Below are positions 50,661 to 62,600 of a stretch of 64,000 nucleotides of DNA, one piece after another. Under the pieces are notes generated by a model, which was not told where the DNA came from, did no database searches, and saw nothing but the letters and a program-made list of their open reading frames with translations. The stretch covers positions 23,789,437-23,853,436 of the forward strand of contig NC_059500.1 in assembly GCF_018139145.2 (NCBI RefSeq), read 5' to 3'. Source of the DNA: Gymnogyps californianus. Taxonomy: Eukaryota; Chordata; Aves; Accipitriformes; Cathartidae. A program made the translations under genes and the position numbers. Positions within the stretch are counted from its first letter, which is position 1. Each line of letters starts with the position of its first letter.

Positions 50661-53600
50661 CAGACAAAGTAAAAATGGGTGTGAGCAGGCTTACTTCTAA
50701 AGTAAGCCACTTGACATTGCTTGAACTCAGTTACGAAGCGCTCACACTGCCTGTCTGCTGGAGGAGAGGTGGTCTGAGCTGGCTGTGAGCAGAACTACCC
50801 CCAAATTCAGAGACAGAAGGAATCTGTCTTGGGCCTGGAATCCAGAGGACATTTGTTAAGGTGCATCAGCTAAAAGCATGCATTTTCTTCCACACGAGCA
50901 AAAATGCATTAACCTGTAGTTACACTGCGCAGGGTGGGTTTTGCAGCTGGATGAGAGCCTCCTTGAGGGTGTTTCCTGTGTGTGCTTTGATGTTGCACCT
51001 CTAGTAGGTTCACTTGAACTGCTTGTCTTCAGCTGTGTTGAATGCGGTGGAACTGAGTTCTCTCAGAATACTGTGCACTACAGATATGCTTGGCTGAATA
51101 TTGCTGGTGAATTAACACATTTTATCAAGAGTATATATCGGTTACATAGCATGTGAATCTGCATGGTGCACAAAGATATAAAGAGGTATAAAAAGCTGGT
51201 ATTATAACTGATGCTGAGTACTTTATGGGATGTGTTTAAAAGCTTAGTGACTGTGTTTAGATACTTTTTCTATACTCTGACATGCTCAGACACTTCATTC
51301 TTTCAGTGTGGTTCTTGATTTGCACTTGTCTGTGTACAGTTAAGTGATTTAGAGGAATGATTTTTTTATTAAGTTCTGTTACACTGTATCTAGAAAAAAT
51401 AAATCATGTCCTGTAGCAATAAAGAGTGCTGTCAGACTGTTCCTGTTCTCTGTTAATGCACAAATCATGAAGAATATGTACTTTATAGATGTACATTTCA
51501 TTTAGGAGAAGTATGCATATTTAAATTTGTGTAAGCAAATATATGTAATAAAATAAGTTTATTTGCAGCTGAGTCAGACTTGCACATAATTGATTTCCTG
51601 CTCTTTCTCACCCATTAAAGGAAAATGTCTGGAAAAAGTTGTTCAGAAAAATCATTTTTTTGAAGTTGCATTAAAATGCAGGATCAGGAAACTTCTGTGA
51701 AATATGCCTACTTTTTTATTTCCTTTGCCAACTCCATGAATTGCAATGCAGTGTAGGTAGTGTGCAAAAGTTCTTGACAGATCAAAGCCTCATCAAAATA
51801 AGACACACTTATGAATTATCGCCTTGTTAAGCTAGCTGCTCCCATGAAGATGTTTACTTCTGCAACAGCAGTTTAGCATAGCAAATGAAAAATACTGATG
51901 TTATGTATTGGGTTAGTTCAGCAAATACTGTTATGGGTTATGTAGCAAAAAGTTAAGCTGGCATTGCTACCATTTTTACATAGTAATCTCCCTTGTGGTC
52001 AGTAGTACTTGTTGAGTTGTGTTTGGTTTGATTATTGGTCTCTTAGGAAGGCTTGAATAAAACAAAAAGTATTACTGTGCTCTACAGCAGTAGAGGCCAG
52101 AATCCCATTGTACTGAGGACAATACATTTGTAAGGCAGTCCCTGGCTTGTAGTTTGCAGTGTACATAGTGTTTGTTTGGCATCTGAGGTAATTGGAGTTG
52201 TGCATGTAATTGAAGTTGCAAGCATAAAATTTACAGTTCAATGAAGGTTTATCCTGGTATTTCTGAATAATATTTTGAACAAACAACGTATGGGGAGCAA
52301 ATTTGTTCTAATTCATTTAATCACTGATATGTTAATGATCCCCCTGCATTTTTATGGGTAGAGCTGTAAGTCTGATAGAGTCTACTGCAGAGTTATAAGG
52401 ATGCTTCAGCAGTCTTTTATCTGTATGTTTAGTAGTGTATTTGGACAGGTCCCAAAGGTTTGCTTTGCATTCATTTCAGTTAGCAAATGTATTTTAAAAC
52501 TTCAGTTGATATCTTGAAACAATGTTCGACTTACAGAAACAACTTTGAATGTGGGATAAATATAGGTAAACCAAACCACTGGAGGAGGGGAATGCTAGCT
52601 AAGCTCGGTGTTCTGTTCAGAGCATCTATGGAGAAGTGATATTTTGAATGTCCTTAAAAGACACACTAACCTGAGCTTAGGATGGTACTTTCCATCAGTG
52701 TTTGGAACTTCAGCTTCTGTGCTTTTGATAGCCTGAACTTGAACGAAACACACTTCATGCTGTTTATCACAGGAATATCCTGAAGTGCTTGGAGTAATGC
52801 TGTACACATTTAATATAGGGGCACCTATTTGACTTGTCAAAGTGTAAAATATAGTAGGTCTTGCAAGAACCTTGGTTCTCTTATAGGCCACACCTGGCTG
52901 GCTGTTTTTGTGGTATTTGTGGAGCAGGACTATAACTTATTTATATGGGAAATGGAGGTAATTATTAATGAGCTTTTAGTAATGAGTGGAATACTGTGCA
53001 AGGATGACAGAATGGATGGCCATGTAAATTGCTAAATGCTCATGTGTCACAGTGGGAGAAAGTATTTAGAAAGTCTGCTGCCAATGGTGTTAATCATTCT
53101 GAATAGTTTTTAAATGGTTTTTCAAATTTGATTAATTTCAAGTGTGCTGTTTTGATACTAGATCCTTATACTGCATTTCGGGTAACTAAATATGTGACTG
53201 GAAGCAGAGAGAATTCCAGCTGGCACATATGTGTGTGTCCTTTCATATGTGCTTACAATTATTAAAACATGATCTGAAAAGTTTGCAGTTGTTCAGATGC
53301 TAAAATCCCCTGTGGTTCTTATGTATTGCTGCAACATTGTCAGTATCTCTCTGCTAGGCGCTAAGCAGGGGAAAAGAAAATCCAAGGTGATAACTGATTT
53401 GAGTGTGAAATGATGCAACTAGTTGATACTGTAGAAAAGTAGAATACAGAGAAGTGATTCTGATCCTGAGGGTGGGTTGTGGATGATTGCTCAGGAGATT
53501 AGTGATAATCAGTTATACCAAAATGTCCTACCCCATCAGCTTAGTGTCAGAGGTGAAATTTCTGAAACAATTGAGAGAGAAGTTTCCATAACCCAGATTA

Positions 53601-54235
53601 TTTTAAAACAATAGCAAAACCTACCTTCTGTTTTAGTGGCTCTATAGTCAACTTTATATCTTAAATAGGTGTGTCTTCATCACATGTTTGGTGAACAAGA
53701 TATTTGTAGCTTGGTGACAGCTTAAAAAAAAATTGTGGTGTCAGATTTTGAGCAGTTCTCAGAGTCAGGAAGGTGCAACAATATTTTTGAGGCCTAAAAA
53801 TTGACTTCTAGGTGATGGATCTGTAATACATTTCCAGGATTGTTATAAGGTGCTTTAAGTGAAAAGTGGTTGTTTTTAAAAGGAGATGACAAAAAAAATC
53901 AAGTATTTGTACCACACCCAGTAAAACTGATGCAGCTTCATACAGCATATCAATTGTGTAGCCTTTTAGAAATTTTTAAAAAAGAAAAAATGTGTAAAAG
54001 TAATAGAGAAGTTGATTACTAGAGAAATTGTGATTTATCTTCTAAGTTACATGAAAGCAAGCAAATAGTGATTGGGAGTCACATTGTAGGTCGTATCTTA
54101 CTCTACACACCAGCGATTTGGGAAAAAAGCACGCAGATTTTCCCCTCTACCCTAACATAGTTACGTAAGATTGTGATTCCAGCCCTGGAAGCAGAATAAA
54201 TATCTGAAATTCTGGAAGGCTAGTTTAGGAACATG
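50661..54235. other. AT-rich sequence, possible first intron
   Basis: No exon, element or RNA gene recognised. Composition drops sharply from the island. If the promoter at 49.9 kb fires rightward, this is the start of a long first intron, as is common in vertebrate genes. The direct evidence is only the absence of coding features. Confidence 0.5.
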
Positions 54236-54840
54236 ATTGTGGGGCTGGTAGGGACCTCAAACAGTTACCCTGTCAGGCTTTTCCTCTCTCCCAATCCTTC
54301 CTCACAGTGATTCTTCACTAGATGTTTGTTTGAATCCCTTTCTCTGGGCTGCATTGCTGATTGATATTCTTCAGCCTCCCCAGGCAATCCGTTTAAGTGA
54401 TACGATATTCCTACTGGTAGAAACATTTCCCTTATGTCATTTCCATTTGTTGTTTCCAGGTGTCAGGGAAATCTTCCTTGCTGCCATTTAAAAGTGATCT
54501 TTTTTGAAGTATGGTACTTAAACCTATATGCAGAGTGCTAGGTCTGATTTTAATAGCATCAATCAGGATAGAAGGGTTGCTTTTCCTGTCTTGTAGCCTT
54601 CACTCTTAATACAGCTCTGTATGTTGCTGTTTGCCAAAACAGAGGGAAGTATTGACTTGTGTGTAATTTGTGGTCGTCTATAATCCTCCGCTGCCCTTCT
54701 GCTTAGCTGCACATCGCCAATTATTCCCCCTTTGGTAATTTGCTCAGTTGTTTATTCCTACCTGACAATAATATCCTGTGCTTCTCTTTTTGAGAATGAT
54801 CTCACTTTCTTTACAGGTATATTAGAATCAGTTCACATTC
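54236..54840 (-). mobile_element. Ancient CR1 LINE fragment
   Basis: Plus-strand text 'gtggggctggtagggacctc', 'cctccccaggcaatccgtt', 'gtagaaacatttcccttatg', 'cactcttaatacagctctgt' and 'aatttgtggtcgtctataat' followed by 'cctccgctgcccttctgc' matches, in correct order, the antisense of the CR1 3' end and distal ORF2 as found in reptiles and birds. It is much more diverged than the other copies, with stops throughout and small deletions. A pseudo-exon look (acceptor-like 'tttctttacag' near 54818) falls inside it and matches CR1, so I do not treat it as an exon. Boundaries are approximate. Confidence 0.65.
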
Positions 54841-57800
54841 TCTTTCTAAAATGCAAGTCTTGAAGGCCTAACTGGCTTCAGGTGAGCTCTCCTGTCTGTA
54901 GGTTGGATCAGAGCCTTTTGTTACCCTTGTATCCAAGATACAGAATTCTCTTTATGAGAGGAAAAGAAAGAGTTTAAAGCAGTGAGTTTTTGCTGTTCTT
55001 CAGGAAAAAAATTACTTCCAAAAAACAACTTTCACTACTTTTGGTAGTGGATAAGGATTCATTACATGTTATATGGGTTAACTTTGCTTTAATGAAGACA
55101 GTTATGTAAGACGAAAGACAACAATGCAGAAATACATCTTTGGGCCTGATAGTTTGCTGAATTGTATCTCTCCATCATTGAAGAGTTTCAAGTACCTAAA
55201 CTTCCACCTTGGGATTCTCTTGTCATCTCTTATTTGCTGTGTTTATCAGGGAGAAAGGAAGTGACTGTTCTAACTTCTTGAAGTATGTTGAGGTCATCTG
55301 CACTGACAAAAGTAAAAGTGAACCTTATCTGCTTAAACTACAGAAAAGTTTTGGTGTTTTGTTTAGTACTGGCTTCTGTTTAGTGTCTTTCAGCTCTAGA
55401 GAGATGCTTCCTCCTCCAGAAAGTTTGTAATTGGAACTGAGACAGAAATGCAGAATGTGAAAGTCATAGGCAAAGGAAAAAGAGAGGACAGATATGAGGG
55501 GTTTTGGTGCGTTTTTTTTTTTTTAAGTGGATGAGTAATTTGAGTGGCAGGGAGAGAAGGAGACAGACTACAAGTACACCTTTTATTAAAAATAAGGACT
55601 GAGTTTCTGGATATCTTCTGAAAAGCAGTAGGTAAAAATTACTGCTTCCATGCCCTTAGTTTAGTACACATTTAGAATACGAAGACTTGTGATGTTGGGG
55701 AAAGAGAGAGATATGAAGGTTCAGCTGATGATTAGCAGCCTGTAATAGTGTTCTGTATTAACAGAACACATCGCTACAGGGGCTACTGGCAAAGTTAGGC
55801 TTTTTATTCTTAAAGTTTTAATGTTAACTTTCTAAGGGAGGATGAGACTTGTTCTTAATTGGTTCTTAATTGGACACATACACCGTCCTTATCTTTAAAA
55901 GCTTTTAGTACTTCAGTTACTTAATCTTCCCTCTCTCTTGAGTTGAGATTTAATGTGGAATTTCTGCTGAAGCTATTCGTCATGATAAAAACTGGAAAAG
56001 CAATTATTGTGGTAGGCCAGAGCTGGCAGTTGGTAGGACAGATTTGCATCTCCTAGCAAAGTCAGGGTTGAGTCAAAGTTAAGGAAGAAGAAAGTGATGC
56101 ATTCAAACTATTTACAGTTTTGTGTAAGTAGAGAGCTGGGCTAAAATTGGAGCAAGTCAGTGCAAATAAACTGGAAATAATGCAGAAGTTGAGTATAATG
56201 TTGGAGCAGCTAGATTGTCAGAGGACAGTGAAAAATCAGCGCTGGAATGGTTACAGATTAGTGCCCACTGCAGAGTGGGTCCATGGCTCAGGATGCAGGG
56301 GCTTTGGCAGCAGAGTTTGCGTAGCAATTCCTGCCTCAAGCTGCTTGCATCTGGCTCGGTTCTACTGCCTCAGCTGTGCTAATGCAACTATCTGCTGAGC
56401 TTTAAAAAAACTAAGACAGAATTAGATCCTCAAAGAAGGGGATTTGGTAAAACTGAGTAAGTTCATGCAGTCCAATTTACAGCTTGACAGCCAACTGTTG
56501 TAACCACAGCTGAAGCTGCATCAGAGCAAGCCAGCCTAACCCTGGCTTCTTGGCTGAAGTGAGCAGATGGCAGACATCTGTGTAGAGGGATTCTGTGAAC
56601 CCATGTTGGTCGGAAGAGCGTGGATGAAGGAATAGGAACCATGCAGGGTCTTGAACTCTAGGAGGATGTCTAAGGATAGAAAGGAACTGTATCAAGATGG
56701 TGGTTTGTAGCAACTCACCTATTCAGACACCTCTACATGGGAAGTGGTCACTGGGTTCCACTTGTAAAAGTAGTTCTGGACTTGAAGCAATTTTGTGTCT
56801 CTATTTTTCTTCATGACTTTACAAAATACTAATTGCCCTGTGAATATATTTAATGCATTTCATTCAGAGCAACCATTTAGACTTTCCTGTGTATACTTGA
56901 ATTCACTATTGTTTGTATAGTGCCAGCACTTGTGCCCTTTAAAGTCTGGCAGAATTTTTCATAATTTGGATAGAGTTGTGAATTGTATATCCTGATAATA
57001 GGAGGTTGTTAATTGAGATTGGGAGTATGCAGACAATGTCCAAAATACTAATTGACTTGCTTCTTTTAGCTTGCATGTTGACTAATGCTTTGATAAATGC
57101 AGAAATGGAACTATTTATATTTATATGCCTTAATGGATTGTAATATTTCAGAACCTCAGTTTTGCATTTATGGCACAAAATGCATATAAAACTGCAAACT
57201 TCTGGGGAAATCCAAAATGGGAACTGTTTAGTGTTGAAGTGGAAGGAAGCTGCTATCAGCTTGCTGGTGTTCATCCCCTCTCTTTTGGTATTTGGGAAAA
57301 GACTCAGAGCAGTATCAGAATATTTTGCAATGATCTTGCTTTTGCGGGTCTTTCATTTTAGAATGTGTGTGTGGAGGTGGATGCTAGTAGTTTTTTGTTT
57401 ATATATATTTGTTTATTACCTTTTCGGGCAATTCCAAGGGGTGTCTGTTATGTTAACATGGTCTAACACTGAAGCATTTGTATGGCATTGAGCTAAGACA
57501 AATTGTATTCATCAGTAAGGAGAGGAAGAAAAAGACATAAAGCCTGCTTCAAATTTGTATTCAGATCTCTTCTGTTGAAATAGAAAGCTTTTTTCTGAAG
57601 CAGCATTTTAGAGTTTCTGTCCTCTAAATTGTTGACTACTAACCATTTACATTTTAAACACAAATATTATGCTTCCTACATTAAAATGCTACTAAATACA
57701 GGCGAGATGGGGTCTGTTTGGTGGTCTCATCTTTCTTCTGTCTTCCCAAAGAACAATCTCTTACTACTCTTCGATCTGATTTCATATTGCTTGGAGACTG

Positions 57801-59073
57801 GGAATTTGGCCCGTGATAAGAATTGCAGCAGAAGGGTGCTCTGGAACTAAATCCCTCCCCTCCCTGTCAGCCCTGGGAATGCACAACCTTCCTCTTCTTT
57901 CCTGTTACCAGATGACTGGCTGTGCACTGCCGCTGTGGTTTCCAGCCCTGCTGCTGCAGGGAGCACGGTCTGGTTCTGATCTCTTCTTCCTGCTATGGGA
58001 GCTGAAAGCCTGGGCGGATAGCCTTACTCTAGGGATAGGGCTGCAAGGCATGTGGGGAGGGTGTGTGCGGGTGAGGTCCATACAGAGCAGAGAATGAGTG
58101 AACTCTCTTAAAAGTGTCAGCACCTAATTTTGGTACTCTATATGCTTAATGTCGTAAGACCACCTTGTATCACTATTTTACTGTCACTAGCATCAATTCT
58201 GGTTATATCAAAATTGATAGGGTCAGGCTAGTAGTATAAGTATAAACATGTTGACACCAAGTGTACATGCACACTTTTAAGTTATGAGTTTAGTTTGGAG
58301 TGACTTAACAAGTAAATGTGGAGAGCCCAGCAGTGTTTTTGAAGTTCACAAAACACAAATTTGCTGTGATCAACACTTTCATTAGCTCTCTAAATAGTGT
58401 TAAATGCAGAATTGTTTTTGTCATTAAAGTGGGCAAGATGACAATAAGCGTTTCCTTTATTCACAAAGGTATTCAGATATCTTTAATTGCCTATGGTGTA
58501 TTTCCAAAGTTAGGCCCACAGTGGAAAAATACCTGATTCACATTTGCTGAAAGGATGCTTTGCGCTATTGAGATTCCAGAGACCTAAACTGGTCAATCTG
58601 TTTGAAGGTGCAGCCAGCTGCTGTTTCAGTCATTAACAAAATAACCAGTTTCTGTAATCTGAGAGGTAAAAAAAAAGTTTTATTTTCATTTAAAGTGAAT
58701 TCAGTGGTAGGCTAGCCTGCTGGCTTATTGAACTTGGACCATAGGCTACTTTCAGCCTCAGGCAAAAAGAAGGAACTATACTAAGTAAAAACATTGACTT
58801 AGTGGAATCTGTAGCTCAAAGGAGAGTGCAAAATGACCTGGAAGGTTAATGAAAAGATGGTAATTAATGCCTGAAAAATAAATCCCTGAAGCATATTCCA
58901 TTTTTCAGTGTACATGTAGCTGAGCTGATACTGCATATGGACATAATCACTACTGTGTTTTCAAATATCCTAGTAAGCAGGGTAAAGTCACTCACAGAGG
59001 CTTTGAAGAAGGAACCTTTGGATGAATAAATCTGATCCTTTGGAAAAACGTTTAATTTTTGCTTATGATATAG
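54841..59073. other. AT-rich non-coding sequence, no gene seen
   Basis: No recognisable exon or element. A perfect 9-bp hairpin sits at 55748-55769 (GTGTTCTGT, loop ATTA, complement), and a 13-bp word is doubled near 55852-55877. The open frames at 57162-57491 and 57813-58097 give no recognisable protein. Confidence 0.55.
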
Positions 59074-59651
59074 TGTGCTGGTTTCAGCTGGGATAGAGTT
59101 AAATTTCTTCATAGGAGCTTGTATGGGGCTGTGTTTTGGATTTTTTGCTGAGAACAGTGTTGATAACACAGGGCTGTTTTGGTTCTTGCTGAGCAGTGCC
59201 TACACAGCATCAAGGCCTTCTCTGCTTCTCATGCTGCCCTGCCAGCGAGCAGGCTGGGGGTGCACAAGAAGTTGGGAGGGGACACAGCTGGGACAGCCGA
59301 CCCCAACTGACCAAAGGGATGTTACATACCATATAGTATCACACTCAGCAGTAAAACTGGTGAGGTGAAAGGAGGTTGGCCAGGCTGCTGTTACTTTGGA
59401 ACTGTCTGGGCATTGGTGGGTTGCTGTGAGCAATTAGGGTTTTTTTGCATCACTCTTTTCCCTTGCTTTTGTTTCTTTTCCTCTTTATTATTTTCTTTTT
59501 TCCTTTTATAGAAAATTATTAAACTGTCTTTATCTCAGCCTACAAGTGTTCTCACTTTTACCCTTCTGACTCTCTCCCCCATTGCACTGGGTGGGGGAGT
59601 GAGTGAGCGGCTGTGTGGTGCTTAGCTGCCTACCGGGGTTAGACCATGACA
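59074..59651 (+). mobile_element. Older solo LTR, same family as the 21.5-kb copy
   Basis: The element is 578 bp, beginning TGTGCTGGTTT and ending AGACCATGACA. The flanking 5-mers TATAG (59069-59073) and TATGG (59652-59656) agree at four of five bases, consistent with a 5-bp target-site duplication. It aligns block by block with the LTR at 21505 (for example 'gataacac', 'ctgccagcgagcaggctggg', 'gagcaatta', and ATTAAACTGT at 59518) but is more diverged. The TATATAAA box has been lost (CAGTAAAAC at the equivalent place). There is no viral coding sequence nearby. It is in the same orientation as the presumed gene at 49.9 kb. Confidence 0.87.
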
Positions 59652-62600
59652 TATGGCTTTCTGAGGTTTAGATAAATCCCAGCCAGTGAAGGTAAGTTCT
59701 AACTGAGTATTCATTGTTTTGAGTGGTAATTTGCCAGTGTATGTAGTTTGAAGCTTGTGAGCATAATAAAACATTTAAAGAATTTCAGTGTTAATCTGCC
59801 CATAGCAACAAGAGAGGGAAATTGTGACAGTAATATGTTGTTTTAAATTATTGAAATATTCCTCTACCTTGTGGGGATTGTTCCATGCCTTTCTTCTGCT
59901 AACTGAAATGGAGTAATCTCTCCACCAACCTGAGCAGTGATGCTTAGAAAACTGAAAATTCTCCATTCTAATTCAAATTTCTTTTTAATTCATCTGCTCT
60001 TGTAAGCTTTCAGTACCTGCAGGAAAGAAAGAGATGTAGAATATTGGTTACAGATAAAGAATATTGGATAATACACTTTAAAAGATAATGTGCATATTTT
60101 TACCTGCAACTTTTTTCTCAGTTGATCAGGGATATGCTTTCATTATGATTTAGAATTAGTCAGGTAGGGGAGAGGGTGTCAGGAATGTGAGTTGTTTTTA
60201 AGTTTCACCCATTTGACAGCCAAATACATTCATATACTTCTGGGAGTAAATGCAGACTTTTTTTTTGAAGACAGTAACCTAGAAAACAGTAGTTTTGTTA
60301 GTATTACATGCATTCACTTTTCAAACCTTGAATGTGAGACCCTGTTCTTGCCTTGTGGAAGATAATGGTTTCTGTAATTCATAGATGTAAAAGAAAAAAG
60401 AGCAGCTAAGTAGGATAAAGGAGATTTGTTTTTCCTTCTATGGCAAGTGTTGGTGAGATTGAAACCAGAATATACATACAGGTGTTTTAAGAATGCTGGG
60501 AGAAATCGGAGGAAGAGGGGGAAAAGTTAAGGGTTATTAAAAGATTGAAAAAAATACTTAGAGATATTTGAAGCTCACTGTGCATGTCTTAAAAAAAAAA
60601 AAAAGCTAGTTAAACACCTTCTGCAGCAGAAAATTATGACACACACACACACCCCCCTTCCCCTCTTTGTGATGAAAAACACTTGGGACGGCTTTTAAGG
60701 TTGGGTTAGCCTGGAAGAAGGACCTGAGAGAGGATATTATGTGTCTCAGGCACTTGATTGCCTGAAGGGTTTCTTATAAATTGGTCTCTGGATTCAGATG
60801 CCTGAATGCTGCCCATTTTAGGCATGTAGGCAAATAAATGCATGGCTCCTTCTCTTATTTTGAGATATTTTGTATCTAGGTAGAACTTAACCTCTCCTGT
60901 AAACCAAATGTGCCAGCCAAACTTTCAGTAAACAAAGCTTTCACTGTATTGATCCAATAAATCTTTCCCAAAGCAGAAGAGTAACTGCGTGATGTATCTT
61001 TTACAAACAGTTGAATACAAGATGAGATACTCTGTATGTGAGAGAGTTATTTGGAACAAAAAACGTAGTGCATTGCACCCAGCTTTAAAGATTTTGCATG
61101 CTGTGAACATCGATTTTAAAAAATAAAACATTTTCATTCAGAGAGTTTGACTCTCTTGAGTGGACATCTGTTTTTGAACAATACTGGTGTTTTAGAGAAC
61201 AAACTAAAATTAAGAATTAGGCAGTTATGTTGTATTTTTACCTTTTCTGTTTCAACCACTTGTATTATCATGTTCGAGGGCAGATTTCTCTGTTGCTGTG
61301 CTGATTTACTAATCTAACTGTTGGATTCTGCTCTGCAAGTTCGGATGTGGCTGGTTATTTTCAGCTCCCTCTGGCAGTCTGCTAACCAGCCATGTTATAA
61401 TCAGTGGAAATTTAAGAATTGTCAGAGCTTGCTTGAATAAAAACAACTTGCTGGTTGACTTAGTAAGGGTATTAACTGGCTGACTAATTAAGAAAATTAA
61501 TTGTCAGTCCCTTTTTCTTGCATTATTTGCAGAGACTTTTTTTGGCAAAGATGGTAGAGAGTTTTCACCTTTCTAAGGATTGCAGGAGTAGTATAGTTAA
61601 TAACAAATTAATCATTTTAGCTTCTGTTGTTTAATGTGGGATGGGCAGGTTTGGACAAATACCTGAAAATACTTTCAAGGAAGATTATATGTAATCAAAC
61701 TACATAGAGCTTCATAGATAGATGAGAAAAAAGCCTCTGATACCTGCTAATTTTTTCTGCAAAGGTTCAACTGAGTTGTATCCCAGGTCTGTAGAAATAA
61801 GCAGTATCACCATATTGCAGGTAGTGGTGGACATGTTTGGACTTCTGCAGTGTTCATGGAACTGGGCTATGGTTGGAGAGATTTCATGTGTGGGAAGAAG
61901 AGTGGAAAGAAGACGTGACTAGGATTACATGTTTTAAGGGAGATTGAGAGCCATAGATATAATGTGCTGAGATATAGCACAACATTTTTGTAGCAAATGG
62001 TTTCTTAGAATTGGCTAAAGATAACAAAAAGTGAAGCTGACAGCATTAGATAAAAGACTCCTCATGTTATAATTTGCTTAGATGTTGCAATTTTAAGCAA
62101 TTGAATTGTAAATATTTGCCTTTCAATTTTAAGCACTGCAAGTATCTTCACTGTTGCTGTCAAGTCACCTGGGAATGAAACAGTAATATTGTAGACTCTT
62201 GTGGCAGGTGTTTTATTGTGAGTGTAATTTTGTTTGGTTTACTCCTACCTTATTTTTTTTTTTCCATGTCAGGCTGAAAGAAAAAGTTGTTATTTTTCTT
62301 TTCCTGGAACTTGCATTTTTTCTGATGCCCTGAATCTTCCACTGTCATTATACTACTTATGTTCCTGTCTTTTTTTTTTTTTTTTTTCTGTTGGGAAGAT
62401 CAAGCAGAAAGTATTTGAATTTTTTCCACAGAAATTTGACTGAAGTGCAGATTGCTAGGAAGTGTTTTCAGAATTGCCATGCTGACAATTGTAGACCAAA
62501 TTCTTGTAGGACATTATGTGTCTGGAGCTCTTAAGACTAGCTTCTACTAGAAGCTGTAGCTTAAAATAGGTAGCTTTCTTCTATTTGCTTCTCCCTTAAA

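Noticed and set aside
54818..54890. Possible exon between an acceptor-like TTTCTTTACAG and a donor-like CAGGTGAGC
   Set aside because: The acceptor lies within or at the edge of the ancient CR1 fragment, whose consensus has a similar CTTCAG word there, and every frame across the interval has a stop.
21505..59651. The two LTRs as ends of one provirus
   Set aside because: They are 37 kb apart, differ strongly in divergence and have different flanking duplications. No retroviral genes lie between them. They are independent insertions.
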